This document shows, in pieces, positions 8,180-16,941 of a DNA stretch of 64,000 nt. Position 1 is the first letter of the stretch; each line of letters starts with the position of its first letter. The stretch is from Gammaproteobacteria bacterium. GTDB lineage: Bacteria > Pseudomonadota > Gammaproteobacteria > Pseudomonadales > Cellvibrionaceae. The notes beneath the pieces were generated by a model, which was not told the origin of the DNA, made no database searches, and saw only the letters and a program-made list of their open reading frames with translations. Location: contig JAGKWO010000011.1 of the NCBI GenBank assembly GCA_021151835.1, positions 1 through 64,000 on the forward strand, written 5' to 3'. The translations under genes were made by a program, and so were the position numbers.

Positions 8180-9208
8180 ATGTCCCGCTCACCTATCCTT
8201 GTGACTGGCGGCGCCGGTTTTATCGGCAGCCATGTCTGTATCGAATTGATTAATAGCGGTTATTTACCGGTAGTGGTGGATAACCTCATTAACAGCAAGC
8301 CTGAATCCCTCAAGCGTGTGGCCCGGATTACCGGTGTGGAACCGGTCTTTTATGAGGCGGATATCAACGATAAAGAAGCCCTTCGCGATGTTTTCAAGGC
8401 TCATAACATTGAAGCGGTAATGCATTTTGCCGGCCTGAAAGCGGTAGGGGAGTCCAACCAGATTCCGATGAAATACTACCGTTACAACGTGGCAGGAACG
8501 TTGTCGCTCACAGAAGTGATGGAAGAGTTTGCTGTCTGGAAGCTGATATTCAGCTCTTCGGCGACCGTCTACGGCGACCCGGTGTCAGTGCCTATCGATG
8601 AGTCGTTCGCCACCGCTGCGACTAACCCTTACGGCCGCAGCAAACTGATTGTTGAAGAGATCCTGCGCGATATCGCCAAAGCGCCCGGCAGCCAATGGAA
8701 TTTTTCGTTGTTGCGCTACTTCAATCCGGTGGGCGCGCATGAAAGCGGCTTGATTGGCGAAGATCCGGCAGGTATTCCCAACAATTTGCTGCCTTACGTA
8801 GCGCAAGTGGCAATTGGTAAATTGAAAGAGCTAAGTGTATTTGGTGATGATTACCAGACCATCGATGGCACTGGTGTGCGCGATTACATTCATGTGGTGG
8901 ATTTGGCCAAGGGCCATGTAGCGGCCTTACAAGGTTTGGAGAAATCCGGCGCTGGTTGCCGGGCATATAACCTGGGTACCGGTTCGGGCTTATCGGTGTT
9001 GCAGATTGTTAAAGCCTTTGAAGCGGCAAGTGGCCGCAAAGTGCCTTACAAAATATCGCCGCGTCGTGCTGGTGATATCGCCGCTTGTTATGCCGATGCG
9101 ACCAAAGCAAAAACCGAATTGGGTTGGACTGCCGAACTGGGCCTTGAGCGCATGATGCAGGATGCCTGGCGTTGGCAATCGCAAAACCCGAACGGTTACG
9201 ATGCCTGA
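8180..9208 (+). CDS. galE: UDP-glucose 4-epimerase
   Basis: A 342-residue extended short-chain dehydrogenase that interconverts UDP-glucose and UDP-galactose for the Leloir pathway and surface glycan synthesis. The NAD-binding GGAGFIGSH is at residues 10-18, the catalytic Ser in SSSATVYGDP is near 126, and Tyr151/Lys155 form the YGRSK motif. AAGGA lies seven bases before the ATG. It is flanked by intrinsic terminators on both sides and appears monocistronic. Confidence 0.96.
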   Translation: MSRSPILVTGGAGFIGSHVCIELINSGYLPVVVDNLINSKPESLKRVARITGVEPVFYEADINDKEALRDVFKAHNIEAVMHFAGLKAVGESNQIPMKYYRYNVAGTLSLTEVMEEFAVWKLIFSSSATVYGDPVSVPIDESFATAATNPYGRSKLIVEEILRDIAKAPGSQWNFSLLRYFNPVGAHESGLIGEDPAGIPNNLLPYVAQVAIGKLKELSVFGDDYQTIDGTGVRDYIHVVDLAKGHVAALQGLEKSGAGCRAYNLGTGSGLSVLQIVKAFEAASGRKVPYKISPRRAGDIAACYADATKAKTELGWTAELGLERMMQDAWRWQSQNPNGYDA

Positions 9209-9232
9209 TAACCTCTGACCCTGTAATGAAAG

Positions 9233-9264
9233 CAGCCGCCGTGAGTAATCCGGCGGCTGTTTTC
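9233..9264 (+). terminator. Intrinsic terminator of galE
   Basis: Nine-base arms CAGCCGCCG (9233-9241) and CGGCGGCTG (9251-9259) with a nine-base loop, followed by TTTTCATTT. Confidence 0.8.
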
Positions 9265-9373
9265 ATTTATGGGCTGTTAAAAAAGAATCGCTGTAACGAG
9301 TTTCATCGAGCGGCAGGAAAATGATGTAACAGATTTGTTCCGCACATGATTTGTGATGCTTATGGCAAAAAAG

Positions 9374-9438
9374 CTTCTCACTTTTTACCGATTCAAGTGA
9401 GATGCCCCAGCTTTAGACAGTTTTTCAAAAGTGAGAAG
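9374..9438. repeat. Perfect 12-bp inverted repeat upstream of the di-haem oxidoreductase
   Basis: CTTCTCACTTTT (9374-9385) and AAAAGTGAGAAG (9427-9438) are exact inverse copies 41 bases apart, in the 521-base gap between galE and the gene starting at 9730. The rest of the gap is AT-rich with repeated AAGCTT words and no gene I can support. The repeat could be a large operator or a leader-RNA stem; its role is unknown. Confidence 0.6.
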
Positions 9439-9729
9439 AGAAAAACCGGCCCCTGATAGAAGCTTACTAGTGTGTTAGTTTGCCAACACAAAATAACCCC
9501 AATAAATGTAAGAAAAGTAAGTCGTAAGCCAAACGCGCCCTTTTTGTCATGAAAGCTTGCAATTAAAGCTTGCCATTGAATGCGGCGCTTAACCATCAGC
9601 CAAGAGTTCTCTTCATCGCTACACGCAATTTCATAACCATAAAAAGCTGGCCGGTTGCACGGTGTTTTGTTGTGCGAAAAACGGCGGCGATTGGGTGTAT
9701 CCGAAGGGAAATTTAGTGGAGACAACACT

Positions 9730-12700
9730 ATGCAACCCATCAACCCGTTGCCCAATTTCTGGGTCCGGATTTTGTTCCTGCTCGGCAGTTTTTTGTTCAG
9801 TCACAGCCTCTTTGCACAAACCAACCTCGCATTAAATAAAACGGCCACCGCCAGCACCGCACTCACCGCTGCCGCTAATGCAGTCGATGGCAACGGCGGC
9901 ACCCGCTGGGAATCAACGCATGGTAATGGGCCATCATGGCTCAGCGTGGATTTGGGTGCGAGTTACAGCCTCACATCCGTCGTTATCGATTGGGAAGCGG
10001 CCAACGCCGCGAATTACGATGTCCAGGGATCAACGAATGGTACTACCTGGGTAAATCTGGCGACGCGCACGGGTGGGGCTTTCGGTACGCGTACCGATAC
10101 GGTTGCGGTGGCGGGAAATTATCGTTATATCCGTATCAACGCAACGCAGCGTAGTGCAGGTAATAACTGGGGCTATTCGATTTGGGAGTTAAAAGTTTAC
10201 GGCGCAGTCGCGGCGAGCAGTTCCTCGGCGGCGGCAAATACCAACCTTGCACAAGGCGCGGTGGCGGTCGCCAGTAGCCAGTTACAACCCGCTGGCCTGG
10301 CAATTGATAGCAATGCCGGTACGCGCTGGGAGTCTACCCACGCTGTGGACCCGGCGTGGATTAGCCTGGATTTCGGTTCGGCAAAAAATCTGGGCTTAGT
10401 GGTGATTGATTGGGAAGCGGCAAACGCGGCTAACTATGAGGTGCAGGGCTCCAATAACAACAGCACCTGGACAACCCTGGCGACACGTACTGGCGGTACC
10501 TTTGGCGCGCGCACGGATACCGTTGCTGTGAGCGGTTCTTATCGTTACCTGCGTGTTTATGGCACAGCGCGCAGTGCTGGCAATCAATGGGGCTATTCAA
10601 TTATCGAATTGAAAGTATTTGGTTCCGGCGGCGTGGCGAGTAGCAGTGTAGTCAGCAGCTCAGCGATTAGCAGCAGTGTGGTATCCAGCAGTGCACCGGC
10701 TGTGCCTTCATCAAGCCGTTCGTCTTCGTCGGTTACCGGTACTAATAGCAGCGTTAGTATTCCGGTGAATGTGACTTACCAACCCTTGTATCCAAACCAG
10801 TCCACGCCGGAAATTTCACGCAACTGGCGTATTGAAGCCGATGGCACCATCGTGACCTTTGGTAGCGGCCGCGCCCGTGCACGCCATGAAGCGGAAGATA
10901 TTTTTTACACATTCCCATCGTTCTACCACGAACATCGCACGTTCAAATTTGAAGTGCACGATCACACGCCCAAAGGCGAGTCGCGCGTGGAAATATTCTA
11001 TGAGCCTGAATACGCCAACTTTAACGATATCGGTTGCCGCAAAAGTTTGTTCAACCCCTACCGTTCCTACTTTGGCGATAACGGTGGCTTTACTCGTATC
11101 CGCAACGCTGACCCGGCAACCGGTAAAGGCGAATTGTGGCGCTGTATCGGTACGCGTTTTGTGCCGGGTGAGCGCGAGGGTCAAACCACTTTACGCACGG
11201 GCGAATTCTACGATTTTGAATTCCAGCAATGGCTCGGTTTTACCGATACCGATCCACGTGTGAGTGCGCAACGCGTGTATTACACCGATACCTTCCGCAT
11301 CAAATTGGGAACGCCCGGTTTGTATATCGTGAACAACGATGAATTGAATGCGAAGCTCGCGTCTGGTGGTACAGCAACGGCAGCGCCCGTGCGTGCGTTT
11401 AAAGGCGTTGCACAAGCGGATGTCATTAGCACGTCGGGGGTATTGGCAGATTCCGGTGCACCCGGTTATCAATCGATCCGTTCACCGCAAGCGATTGCCA
11501 AGGGTTATCAAAAACCGTCTTACTTGTTGGCTAACTCGGGCAATAACGCCACAGTGACATATCGCGAAGGCAACCAGACATTTACCGATCCAGTGATTGA
11601 ATATGCACCGACGGCAGCGAGTCCATTTATTGTTGATCGCCACACGCATTTGTGGACGGCATTTTTCCGCGAGGCATTAAATATTCGTTGGGAAACCCAC
11701 AATCAATTTTTAAATGGTCGCCGCATTTTCCACACCGATTTTGTAACCGGAAAACACTTTGAAGCGGGCAACCCTGACTTCACTGAATTGGCAAATTTGT
11801 CTACTGGTTTAACGATCAATAGTTCGTGCGTGGGTTGCCACGTGAATAATGGCCGCGGCCAGGCGCCGGTTGCCGGTCAATTGCCGAATAGCATGGCAGT
11901 GAAAGTCAGTTCGGGCGCAACCGATGCCAATGGCAATGCATTGCCACACAATTATTTCGGCAAAGTGTTGCATCCGCAATCGCGCAATAGCGGTGTACCG
12001 GCTGAAGCAATTACCAACTTAACTTACACGACGGTCGCGGGAACCTTTAACGATGGCACGGCCTATCAATTACAAGCACCGAATTATTCTGTGCAAGTGC
12101 TCGATAATGCCGGTGGTGCCGTCAATAATTTCTCGCCGCGCATGGCGCAAACCATTGTTGGCCTCGGTTTACTGGAAGCGGTTCCTGAATCTGTCCTGCT
12201 GCAACGTCATGATCCAAATGATAGCAACGGCGACGGAATTTCCGGCCGTGCAAATCAGGTAACGGATTTGAAAACCGGTGAACAACGTATTGGCCGTTTC
12301 GGTTGGAAAGCGAGCATCGCAACACTCGAACAATTCACCGCCGATGCATTGCATGAAGACATTGGGGTAAGCACCAGCATTCTGCAAGGCCCGGCGTGTG
12401 GTGCGAACCAAACTGCATGCCGCAATGCGGGACCAAACGGCATTGAGTTAAGTGATGCGCGCGTGAATTTGTTAACCGTTTATATGCAAGCACTCGGTGC
12501 ACCGGCGCGTCGCCCTGAAACGGTTAATAATGCGGATGTCATTCGCGGTGAGCAAGTGTTTGGCAATTTGGGGTGTGCCGGTTGCCATACACCAACACTG
12601 ACGACGGATTATGGTCATCCACTCGCGGAATTGCGTGGACAAACCATCAAGCCATACACCGATTTGTTGCTGCACGATCTGGGTGAAGGTTTGGCGGATC

Positions 12701-12933
12701 GCTTGACCAATAACGCAACATTGAATCGTGAATGGCGTACACCGGCATTGTGGGGCTTGGGATTGGAACCCGCAGTGAATGGTCACAGCCGTTTATTACA
12801 CGATGGTCGCGCACGCAATATCAATGAAGCGATTTTGTGGCACGGCGGTGAAGCAGCGGCAAGCCAATCGGCTTATCGCGCAGCGACTGCAGCACAGCGT
12901 AATGATTTAATTAAGTTCCTTGAATCGCTGTAA
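9730..12933 (+). CDS. Secreted di-haem oxidoreductase with two F5/8C (discoidin) modules
   Basis: A 1067-residue exported protein. Order: signal peptide (1 to about 30, ending SLFAQ); F5/8 type C module 1 (about 31-158) and module 2 (about 169-300), both with the RWEST...W(L/I)S(V/L)D pattern; a Ser-rich linker (about 301-343); roughly 290 residues I cannot assign; then a di-haem oxidoreductase (DUF1111/DHOR-like) region to the end. Haem c sites are Cys700-x2-Cys703-His704 (SCVGCHVNNGRG) and Cys949-x2-Cys952-His953 (GCAGCHTP). F5/8C modules commonly bind glycans; DHOR proteins are di-haem c enzymes with peroxidase-like folds. GGAG is eight bases before the ATG at 9730; longer readings lack a signal peptide. 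Substrate unknown. Probably periplasmic or secreted. Confidence 0.85.
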   Translation: MQPINPLPNFWVRILFLLGSFLFSHSLFAQTNLALNKTATASTALTAAANAVDGNGGTRWESTHGNGPSWLSVDLGASYSLTSVVIDWEAANAANYDVQGSTNGTTWVNLATRTGGAFGTRTDTVAVAGNYRYIRINATQRSAGNNWGYSIWELKVYGAVAASSSSAAANTNLAQGAVAVASSQLQPAGLAIDSNAGTRWESTHAVDPAWISLDFGSAKNLGLVVIDWEAANAANYEVQGSNNNSTWTTLATRTGGTFGARTDTVAVSGSYRYLRVYGTARSAGNQWGYSIIELKVFGSGGVASSSVVSSSAISSSVVSSSAPAVPSSSRSSSSVTGTNSSVSIPVNVTYQPLYPNQSTPEISRNWRIEADGTIVTFGSGRARARHEAEDIFYTFPSFYHEHRTFKFEVHDHTPKGESRVEIFYEPEYANFNDIGCRKSLFNPYRSYFGDNGGFTRIRNADPATGKGELWRCIGTRFVPGEREGQTTLRTGEFYDFEFQQWLGFTDTDPRVSAQRVYYTDTFRIKLGTPGLYIVNNDELNAKLASGGTATAAPVRAFKGVAQADVISTSGVLADSGAPGYQSIRSPQAIAKGYQKPSYLLANSGNNATVTYREGNQTFTDPVIEYAPTAASPFIVDRHTHLWTAFFREALNIRWETHNQFLNGRRIFHTDFVTGKHFEAGNPDFTELANLSTGLTINSSCVGCHVNNGRGQAPVAGQLPNSMAVKVSSGATDANGNALPHNYFGKVLHPQSRNSGVPAEAITNLTYTTVAGTFNDGTAYQLQAPNYSVQVLDNAGGAVNNFSPRMAQTIVGLGLLEAVPESVLLQRHDPNDSNGDGISGRANQVTDLKTGEQRIGRFGWKASIATLEQFTADALHEDIGVSTSILQGPACGANQTACRNAGPNGIELSDARVNLLTVYMQALGAPARRPETVNNADVIRGEQVFGNLGCAGCHTPTLTTDYGHPLAELRGQTIKPYTDLLLHDLGEGLADRLTNNATLNREWRTPALWGLGLEPAVNGHSRLLHDGRARNINEAILWHGGEAAASQSAYRAATAAQRNDLIKFLESL

Positions 12934-12960
12934 GTTTTCGGCGTTGTAGTTGGTAAAAAC

Positions 12961-13000
12961 AAAAACTCCCATCAGGTGACTGATGGGAGTTTTTTTATTT
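12961..13000 (+). terminator. Intrinsic terminator of the di-haem oxidoreductase gene
   Basis: ACTCCCATCA (12965-12974) pairs with TGATGGGAGT (12981-12990); A-run before and TTTTTTTATTTT after, so it could work in both directions. Confidence 0.85.
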
Positions 13001-13018
13001 TCGATTTATCTTTTGTGC

Positions 13019-13124
13019 GAGAGACAGCGATTCACTTTACAAGACACGCCGTGAACCCATCCATGGGGGCTTGTCGTCGACATCCATGTCTCCGACAGTC
13101 TTGTAAAGTGAATCGCTGTCCCTC
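13019..13124. repeat. Long palindromic intergenic element
   Basis: Perfect 23-base arms at 13023-13045 and 13098-13120 (core TTCACTTTACAAGAC and its inverse) enclose a 52-base centre that includes CCGTGAACCCATCCATGG and CATCCATGTC. The pairing extends outward with one mismatch. The centre resembles dispersed intergenic repeats I recall from marine gammaproteobacteria, so it is probably a non-coding repeat unit lying between the convergent ends of the haem gene and degV. It may also terminate degV. Confidence 0.7.
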
Positions 13125-13150
13125 ACATCGCACTTCGTTAGATATAAAAA

Positions 13151-14098
13151 TCAAACCAAATCCTTCTCCGTAGCAAACGACAATGCAAACGATTTTGGTC
13201 CCACATTAATCGCCCCGGTCATGCTCATCATCGACAACATGGTTTTGATGTTGTGTTGTTTGCAGAATTCGCGGAATTCTACTAATACAGGTTCATCCTT
13301 GATTTCTTCCAGCAAACCGCCGTAACTCATGGCGATTACATCGCTGCTCAGCCCTTGCGCAATTTGTTTTTTCACATGGGTAAATAATTTTTCCAGCGCG
13401 CCGAGGAAACCTCTGCCTGTGTCGATTTTGTCTGTTTCACCGCGATGCAGTTGCACAATCGGGCGCAAGTTCAAGGCGCTGGCCAGTTGGAAATTAATCC
13501 ACGAAATATTGTTATCACCTTTGCGCAAATGGCGGCGTTCGCGCATGTACGACAAATCGTTGGGGATTAAATAACCGTAAACCTGGTCGCGCATGTTGTC
13601 GATTTCGCGAACGGATTTATTGAGCGGCATTTTGTCTACGTTAACGCGTTTCACCAATTCATATACCAATAGTGCGTGGCCGGTGAACATGGACATGGAA
13701 TCGTACAAGCGAATACGGAACGGTGCGCGGCCTTCATTTTTTTCCATTTCGCGGAATTTGGGTTCATTCACCAGTGCCGCTTCAGAAACGCGTTTGAAGA
13801 CATCGCTTTTTTTACTGTTGATGGTGACTACTTGCACCAGATCATATTTCGGCAACAAACGGTCTTTCAAAATATTGGTCATGTCATTGACCGACAGCGG
13901 ATCTGATTGCGCCAGCCCGTACACAGCGCGCGAATGGTTTTTGTAGAAGTTGAGCATGGTTTGCGGATCGCGGTAATCCAGCTCCTGGCCTTTGGAGTGA
14001 TTGATATAAATTGGCAAGACTTCAATGTTGTGTTGCTGGATAAATTTTGCGGGTAAATCACAGGTTGAATCGACGGCGATACACGTCCTGGATGACAT
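13151..14098 (-). CDS. DegV-family protein
   Basis: A 315-residue protein of the DegV fold. It begins MSSRTCIAVDSTCDLPAKF, containing the DSTCDLP motif typical of the family, and has VLPIYI and later SYGGLLEEI segments. DegV/FakB proteins bind a fatty acid and, in Gram-positive bacteria, present it to the kinase FakA; in proteobacteria the role is unclear. I place the start at 14098, where GGGGAG lies upstream at good spacing; eight further codons are open but lack a binding site. It follows the histidine kinase gene on the same strand after 247 bases. Confidence 0.85.
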   Translation of the reverse strand: MSSRTCIAVDSTCDLPAKFIQQHNIEVLPIYINHSKGQELDYRDPQTMLNFYKNHSRAVYGLAQSDPLSVNDMTNILKDRLLPKYDLVQVVTINSKKSDVFKRVSEAALVNEPKFREMEKNEGRAPFRIRLYDSMSMFTGHALLVYELVKRVNVDKMPLNKSVREIDNMRDQVYGYLIPNDLSYMRERRHLRKGDNNISWINFQLASALNLRPIVQLHRGETDKIDTGRGFLGALEKLFTHVKKQIAQGLSSDVIAMSYGGLLEEIKDEPVLVEFREFCKQHNIKTMLSMMSMTGAINVGPKSFALSFATEKDLV

Positions 14099-14345
14099 TT
14101 TTATTCTCCCCTGATAAGGCATAATTAGTTGTTAACACTGCTATACCGTCCCTGGCGAGGTATCCTGGCCCCGTTCAAAAGGCGCTGTTTGATGGTTGCC
14201 AGTATCCGTTGTGGACGGGCAAAGCTGAAGTCGCATAAATCAATGTGTGTTGTAAGGCGATGTAAGTTGTGTTGTGAGATATGGCTTACATTGATGCAGA
14301 TTTTGGCGCTGATAGTTATAAGCAGAGCGGGTTGCGGGGCGGAAG

Positions 14346-15728
14346 TTAATCAGTTTCCGGTGTCATGGGCATGGAAATGCTGAAGCGGGCACCGCCCAAA
14401 TCCGATGTTTCGATACGGATATCGCCCTCATAACTACGCACGATTTCCGCCGCTACGGACAGGCCAATACCCTGCCCGGGGATGCTGGTATCCAACCGCT
14501 GGCCACGTTCGAGGATGCGTTCACGTTGTGCCACGGGTACACCGGGGCCATCGTCTTCAATATCAATACGCAGCCGGTTGTTTTCGATTGCGCTGGTCAT
14601 GCGCACCTGTTTCCGGCCGTATTTAAACGCGTTTTCCAATAAGTTACCGACCAGCTCCATCACATCCTGCTCATCGCCGGCGACCATTGAGTTAGGGGCA
14701 AGCGCCAGTTCCTGTTGCATCTGTTTGGCGGCATACACTTTTTGCAAGGTGGCGAACAAACGTTGGGCGATGGGTTCAATACGCGTGCGGCGAAATGTAC
14801 CTTTTTGCTGGCTGGAAACGGCGCGCTGCAATTGGTAGGTCACTACCTGGCTCATGCGCGTAACCTGTTCGCTGAGTTCGTGATCGGGGTGGGTCGATTG
14901 GTTGATTTTGCTTTGCAACACCGCGAGCGGCGTTTTCAGGCTGTGCGCCAAATCGGCAAGGCTATTGCGGTAGCGTTGGCGCAAGGCTTGTTCGCGATCC
15001 AATACCTGGTTGAGGTTGCTGACGACTTTTTGCAGCTCTTTGGGATGCTCGCCTTCAATACTGCTGGTATCGCCGCTTTGCATCGCCTTGAGCGCGACTG
15101 CCAATTTTCCCAGCGGCCGCAAGCCCCAGCGCAGGATGAACGTTTGCGCGATTAATAAAAATATTCCCGCAGCGCCCAGCCAGCGCCAGAGCTCATTGCG
15201 ATAAGCGCTCAGTTCCGCGCGGTATTCATCGGCACTGTGGATGACCACGAAATGGAACGGGGTCGGATTGCCTTTGGCATCTTCCCAGTTCACGGTGTAG
15301 CGGGCGATAAAATGCGGCTTGTTATCCAGCTCTTTTTCACTGAATAGCATTTTTCCGGGGGTATCGCTTTTGGCGAGGCTTTTATAATCGGGTGGTGTAC
15401 TCAGGGCGGCGGAATTGGAATGCCATACTGCCTTGGCGTCACCGTTAAAAATGTAGCCGTAAAGGCCGGAGTTGGGATGCTCAAAGTCCGCTTCGCTCAG
15501 GGTCACGGAAGTGACGCGCAAACCGGTAATACGATCATTTTTGGTTTCAGGTTCGGCCACGCTCATCAATAAATTCACGTGGCCGCGCAGGCGCGAACGC
15601 TCAGCGACTTCCAGGCTGTTTTCAAACGCACGATCCAGGAAAAAACCGGTCAGGCCCAAAAATAACGGCAACAATAACGCTGACGCTAACAACAGGCGCG
15701 CAGCGATAGAACCCAAACGCGAACCCAC
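14346..15728 (-). CDS. Sensor histidine kinase, PhoQ-like
   Basis: A 460-residue inner-membrane histidine kinase. Two membrane segments (about 10-31 and 183-202) bracket a roughly 150-residue periplasmic sensor; a HAMP-like linker follows (RWGLRPLGKLA). The dimerisation helix has SLADLAHSLKTPLAV with the phospho-acceptor at His262. The ATPase shows the N box (GNLLENAFKYG), DDGPGVP and GQGIGLSVA. The GTG start lies two bases after the stop of the upstream response regulator gene, so the two are translationally linked. Domain layout fits the PhoQ/CreC-like group; the stimulus is unknown. Confidence 0.9.
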   Translation of the reverse strand: MGSRLGSIAARLLLASALLLPLFLGLTGFFLDRAFENSLEVAERSRLRGHVNLLMSVAEPETKNDRITGLRVTSVTLSEADFEHPNSGLYGYIFNGDAKAVWHSNSAALSTPPDYKSLAKSDTPGKMLFSEKELDNKPHFIARYTVNWEDAKGNPTPFHFVVIHSADEYRAELSAYRNELWRWLGAAGIFLLIAQTFILRWGLRPLGKLAVALKAMQSGDTSSIEGEHPKELQKVVSNLNQVLDREQALRQRYRNSLADLAHSLKTPLAVLQSKINQSTHPDHELSEQVTRMSQVVTYQLQRAVSSQQKGTFRRTRIEPIAQRLFATLQKVYAAKQMQQELALAPNSMVAGDEQDVMELVGNLLENAFKYGRKQVRMTSAIENNRLRIDIEDDGPGVPVAQRERILERGQRLDTSIPGQGIGLSVAAEIVRSYEGDIRIETSDLGGARFSISMPMTPETD

Positions 15729-15730
15729 GC

Positions 15731-16408
15731 TTATTGTTTGTCCAGGTTAAAGCGGTAACCCAAACCGCGTTGGGTGGTAATCAAATTGAGCGTGCCTTCC
15801 GGGTCCAGCTTTTTGCGCAGGCGGCCAACAAACACTTCAATCACATTGCTGTCGCGGTCGTAATCCTGTGCATACAAATGCTCAGTCAGTTCGCTTTTGG
15901 AAATATTTTTGCCCGCGTGCATCGCTAAATAGGTGAGGGTGTTGTACTCAAAACTGGTGAGTTCCACTTCGGTCTCATCGCGGAAAACACGCTTGGCGCT
16001 GGTGTCGATAGAGATAGGGCCGTAACGCAATACGGACGAGGCGTGGCCGCTGGCACGGCGCAACAAGGCGTGGATGCGCGCGCGCAATTCCTCCGGATGG
16101 AAGGGTTTGGTGAGGTAGTCATCGGCGCCGGCTTCCAGGCCTTCCACTTTGTCTTGCCAGTTGCCGCGCGCGGTTAAAATCAGGATCGGGAAATTGCGCG
16201 ATTTGGCGCGCAGTTGTTTGATCAGGCTGGAGCCATCAAGTAATGGCAAGCCCAGATCGATAATGGCCAGGTCGTAATCGTATTCGCTTCCCAGGAACAA
16301 ACCTTCGCGGCCATCGGCAGCAGCGTCACAGGCGTATTTTTCCGTGGCCATCAGGCTCTGGATTTGCTCGCGCAGTGGCTTTTCATCTTCAACAATCAGG
16401 ATACGCAT
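15731..16408 (-). CDS. OmpR/PhoP-family response regulator
   Basis: A 225-residue DNA-binding regulator: receiver domain (1 to about 120, MRILIVEDEKPLREQ, acidic pocket, phospho-acceptor Asp51 in IIDLGLPLLDG, Lys in LTKPFHPEE) and a winged-helix C-terminal domain (VELTSFEYNTLTYLA, NVIEVFVGRLRKKLD, TQRGLGYRF). It is closest in sequence character to PhoP. I chose the ATG at 16408 as the canonical N-terminus; 30 further codons are open upstream but do not resemble the family. It is the first gene of the regulator-kinase pair and is divergent from the giant dehydrogenase gene across 533 bases. Confidence 0.93.
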   Translation of the reverse strand: MRILIVEDEKPLREQIQSLMATEKYACDAAADGREGLFLGSEYDYDLAIIDLGLPLLDGSSLIKQLRAKSRNFPILILTARGNWQDKVEGLEAGADDYLTKPFHPEELRARIHALLRRASGHASSVLRYGPISIDTSAKRVFRDETEVELTSFEYNTLTYLAMHAGKNISKSELTEHLYAQDYDRDSNVIEVFVGRLRKKLDPEGTLNLITTQRGLGYRFNLDKQ

Positions 16409-16941
16409 AGTCAGTGTCTGTCCGTGCAGGTGGATAAAAATAACAAGGCGCGTGAACGCATTTGGTGGCCGGGGACAACCTGGGACCCGGGCGCCCATTA
16501 AACCGCTTGTGCGCCATAAAATCCATGTTCCTTATGACGGCTGGCATTTTGCGATTACAAGCGCAACGTTTATGTGGCTTGATTTGCATAAATGCGTGCG
16601 TTTGGTTTATTTCATTAGAACGCACACTTCTCCGATCCGGTGGTTTGGTGCCCCATTATGAGGCGGCAGCCATTTTCTTTCCCATTTTTCTCTGGATTTG
16701 GCTTTTTCATCCCATGTTTGGGCTGCGTCCATAACTGGGATGAACTTTGTCGCCGGGTCCTTCTTAATAGGCACAGGCTTAGTGGGCCATATAACCAATA
16801 AACAGCGCCCATAGCGAGCCATTCAGTCATGGAATTGCCCCGGCGACTCCATCATTTTCTCCACGCTTTATACATCAACTGCATTGTGCAACGCGGTTAA
16901 GTCATTACCGCATTTTGCGCTTTGCATTATTGGAGCATTCA
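16409..16941. other. Divergent intergenic region without a supported gene
   Basis: 533 bases between the response regulator (minus) and the giant dehydrogenase gene (plus). Several frames of 60-100 codons exist on both strands, none with a recognisable product. The minus-strand pair at 16607-16822 and 16615-16830 encodes a short hydrophobic start in one frame and a charged DEKAKSREKWERKW-like segment in the other, which could be a decayed small membrane-protein gene. The promoters of both flanking genes must lie here, but I see no clear boxes. Confidence 0.5.

Noticed and set aside
16607..16830. Two overlapping minus-strand frames that together could form a small membrane protein
   Set aside because: Each half looks only partly protein-like, a frameshift must be assumed, and no homologue is recalled. 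Noted as a possible decayed gene only.
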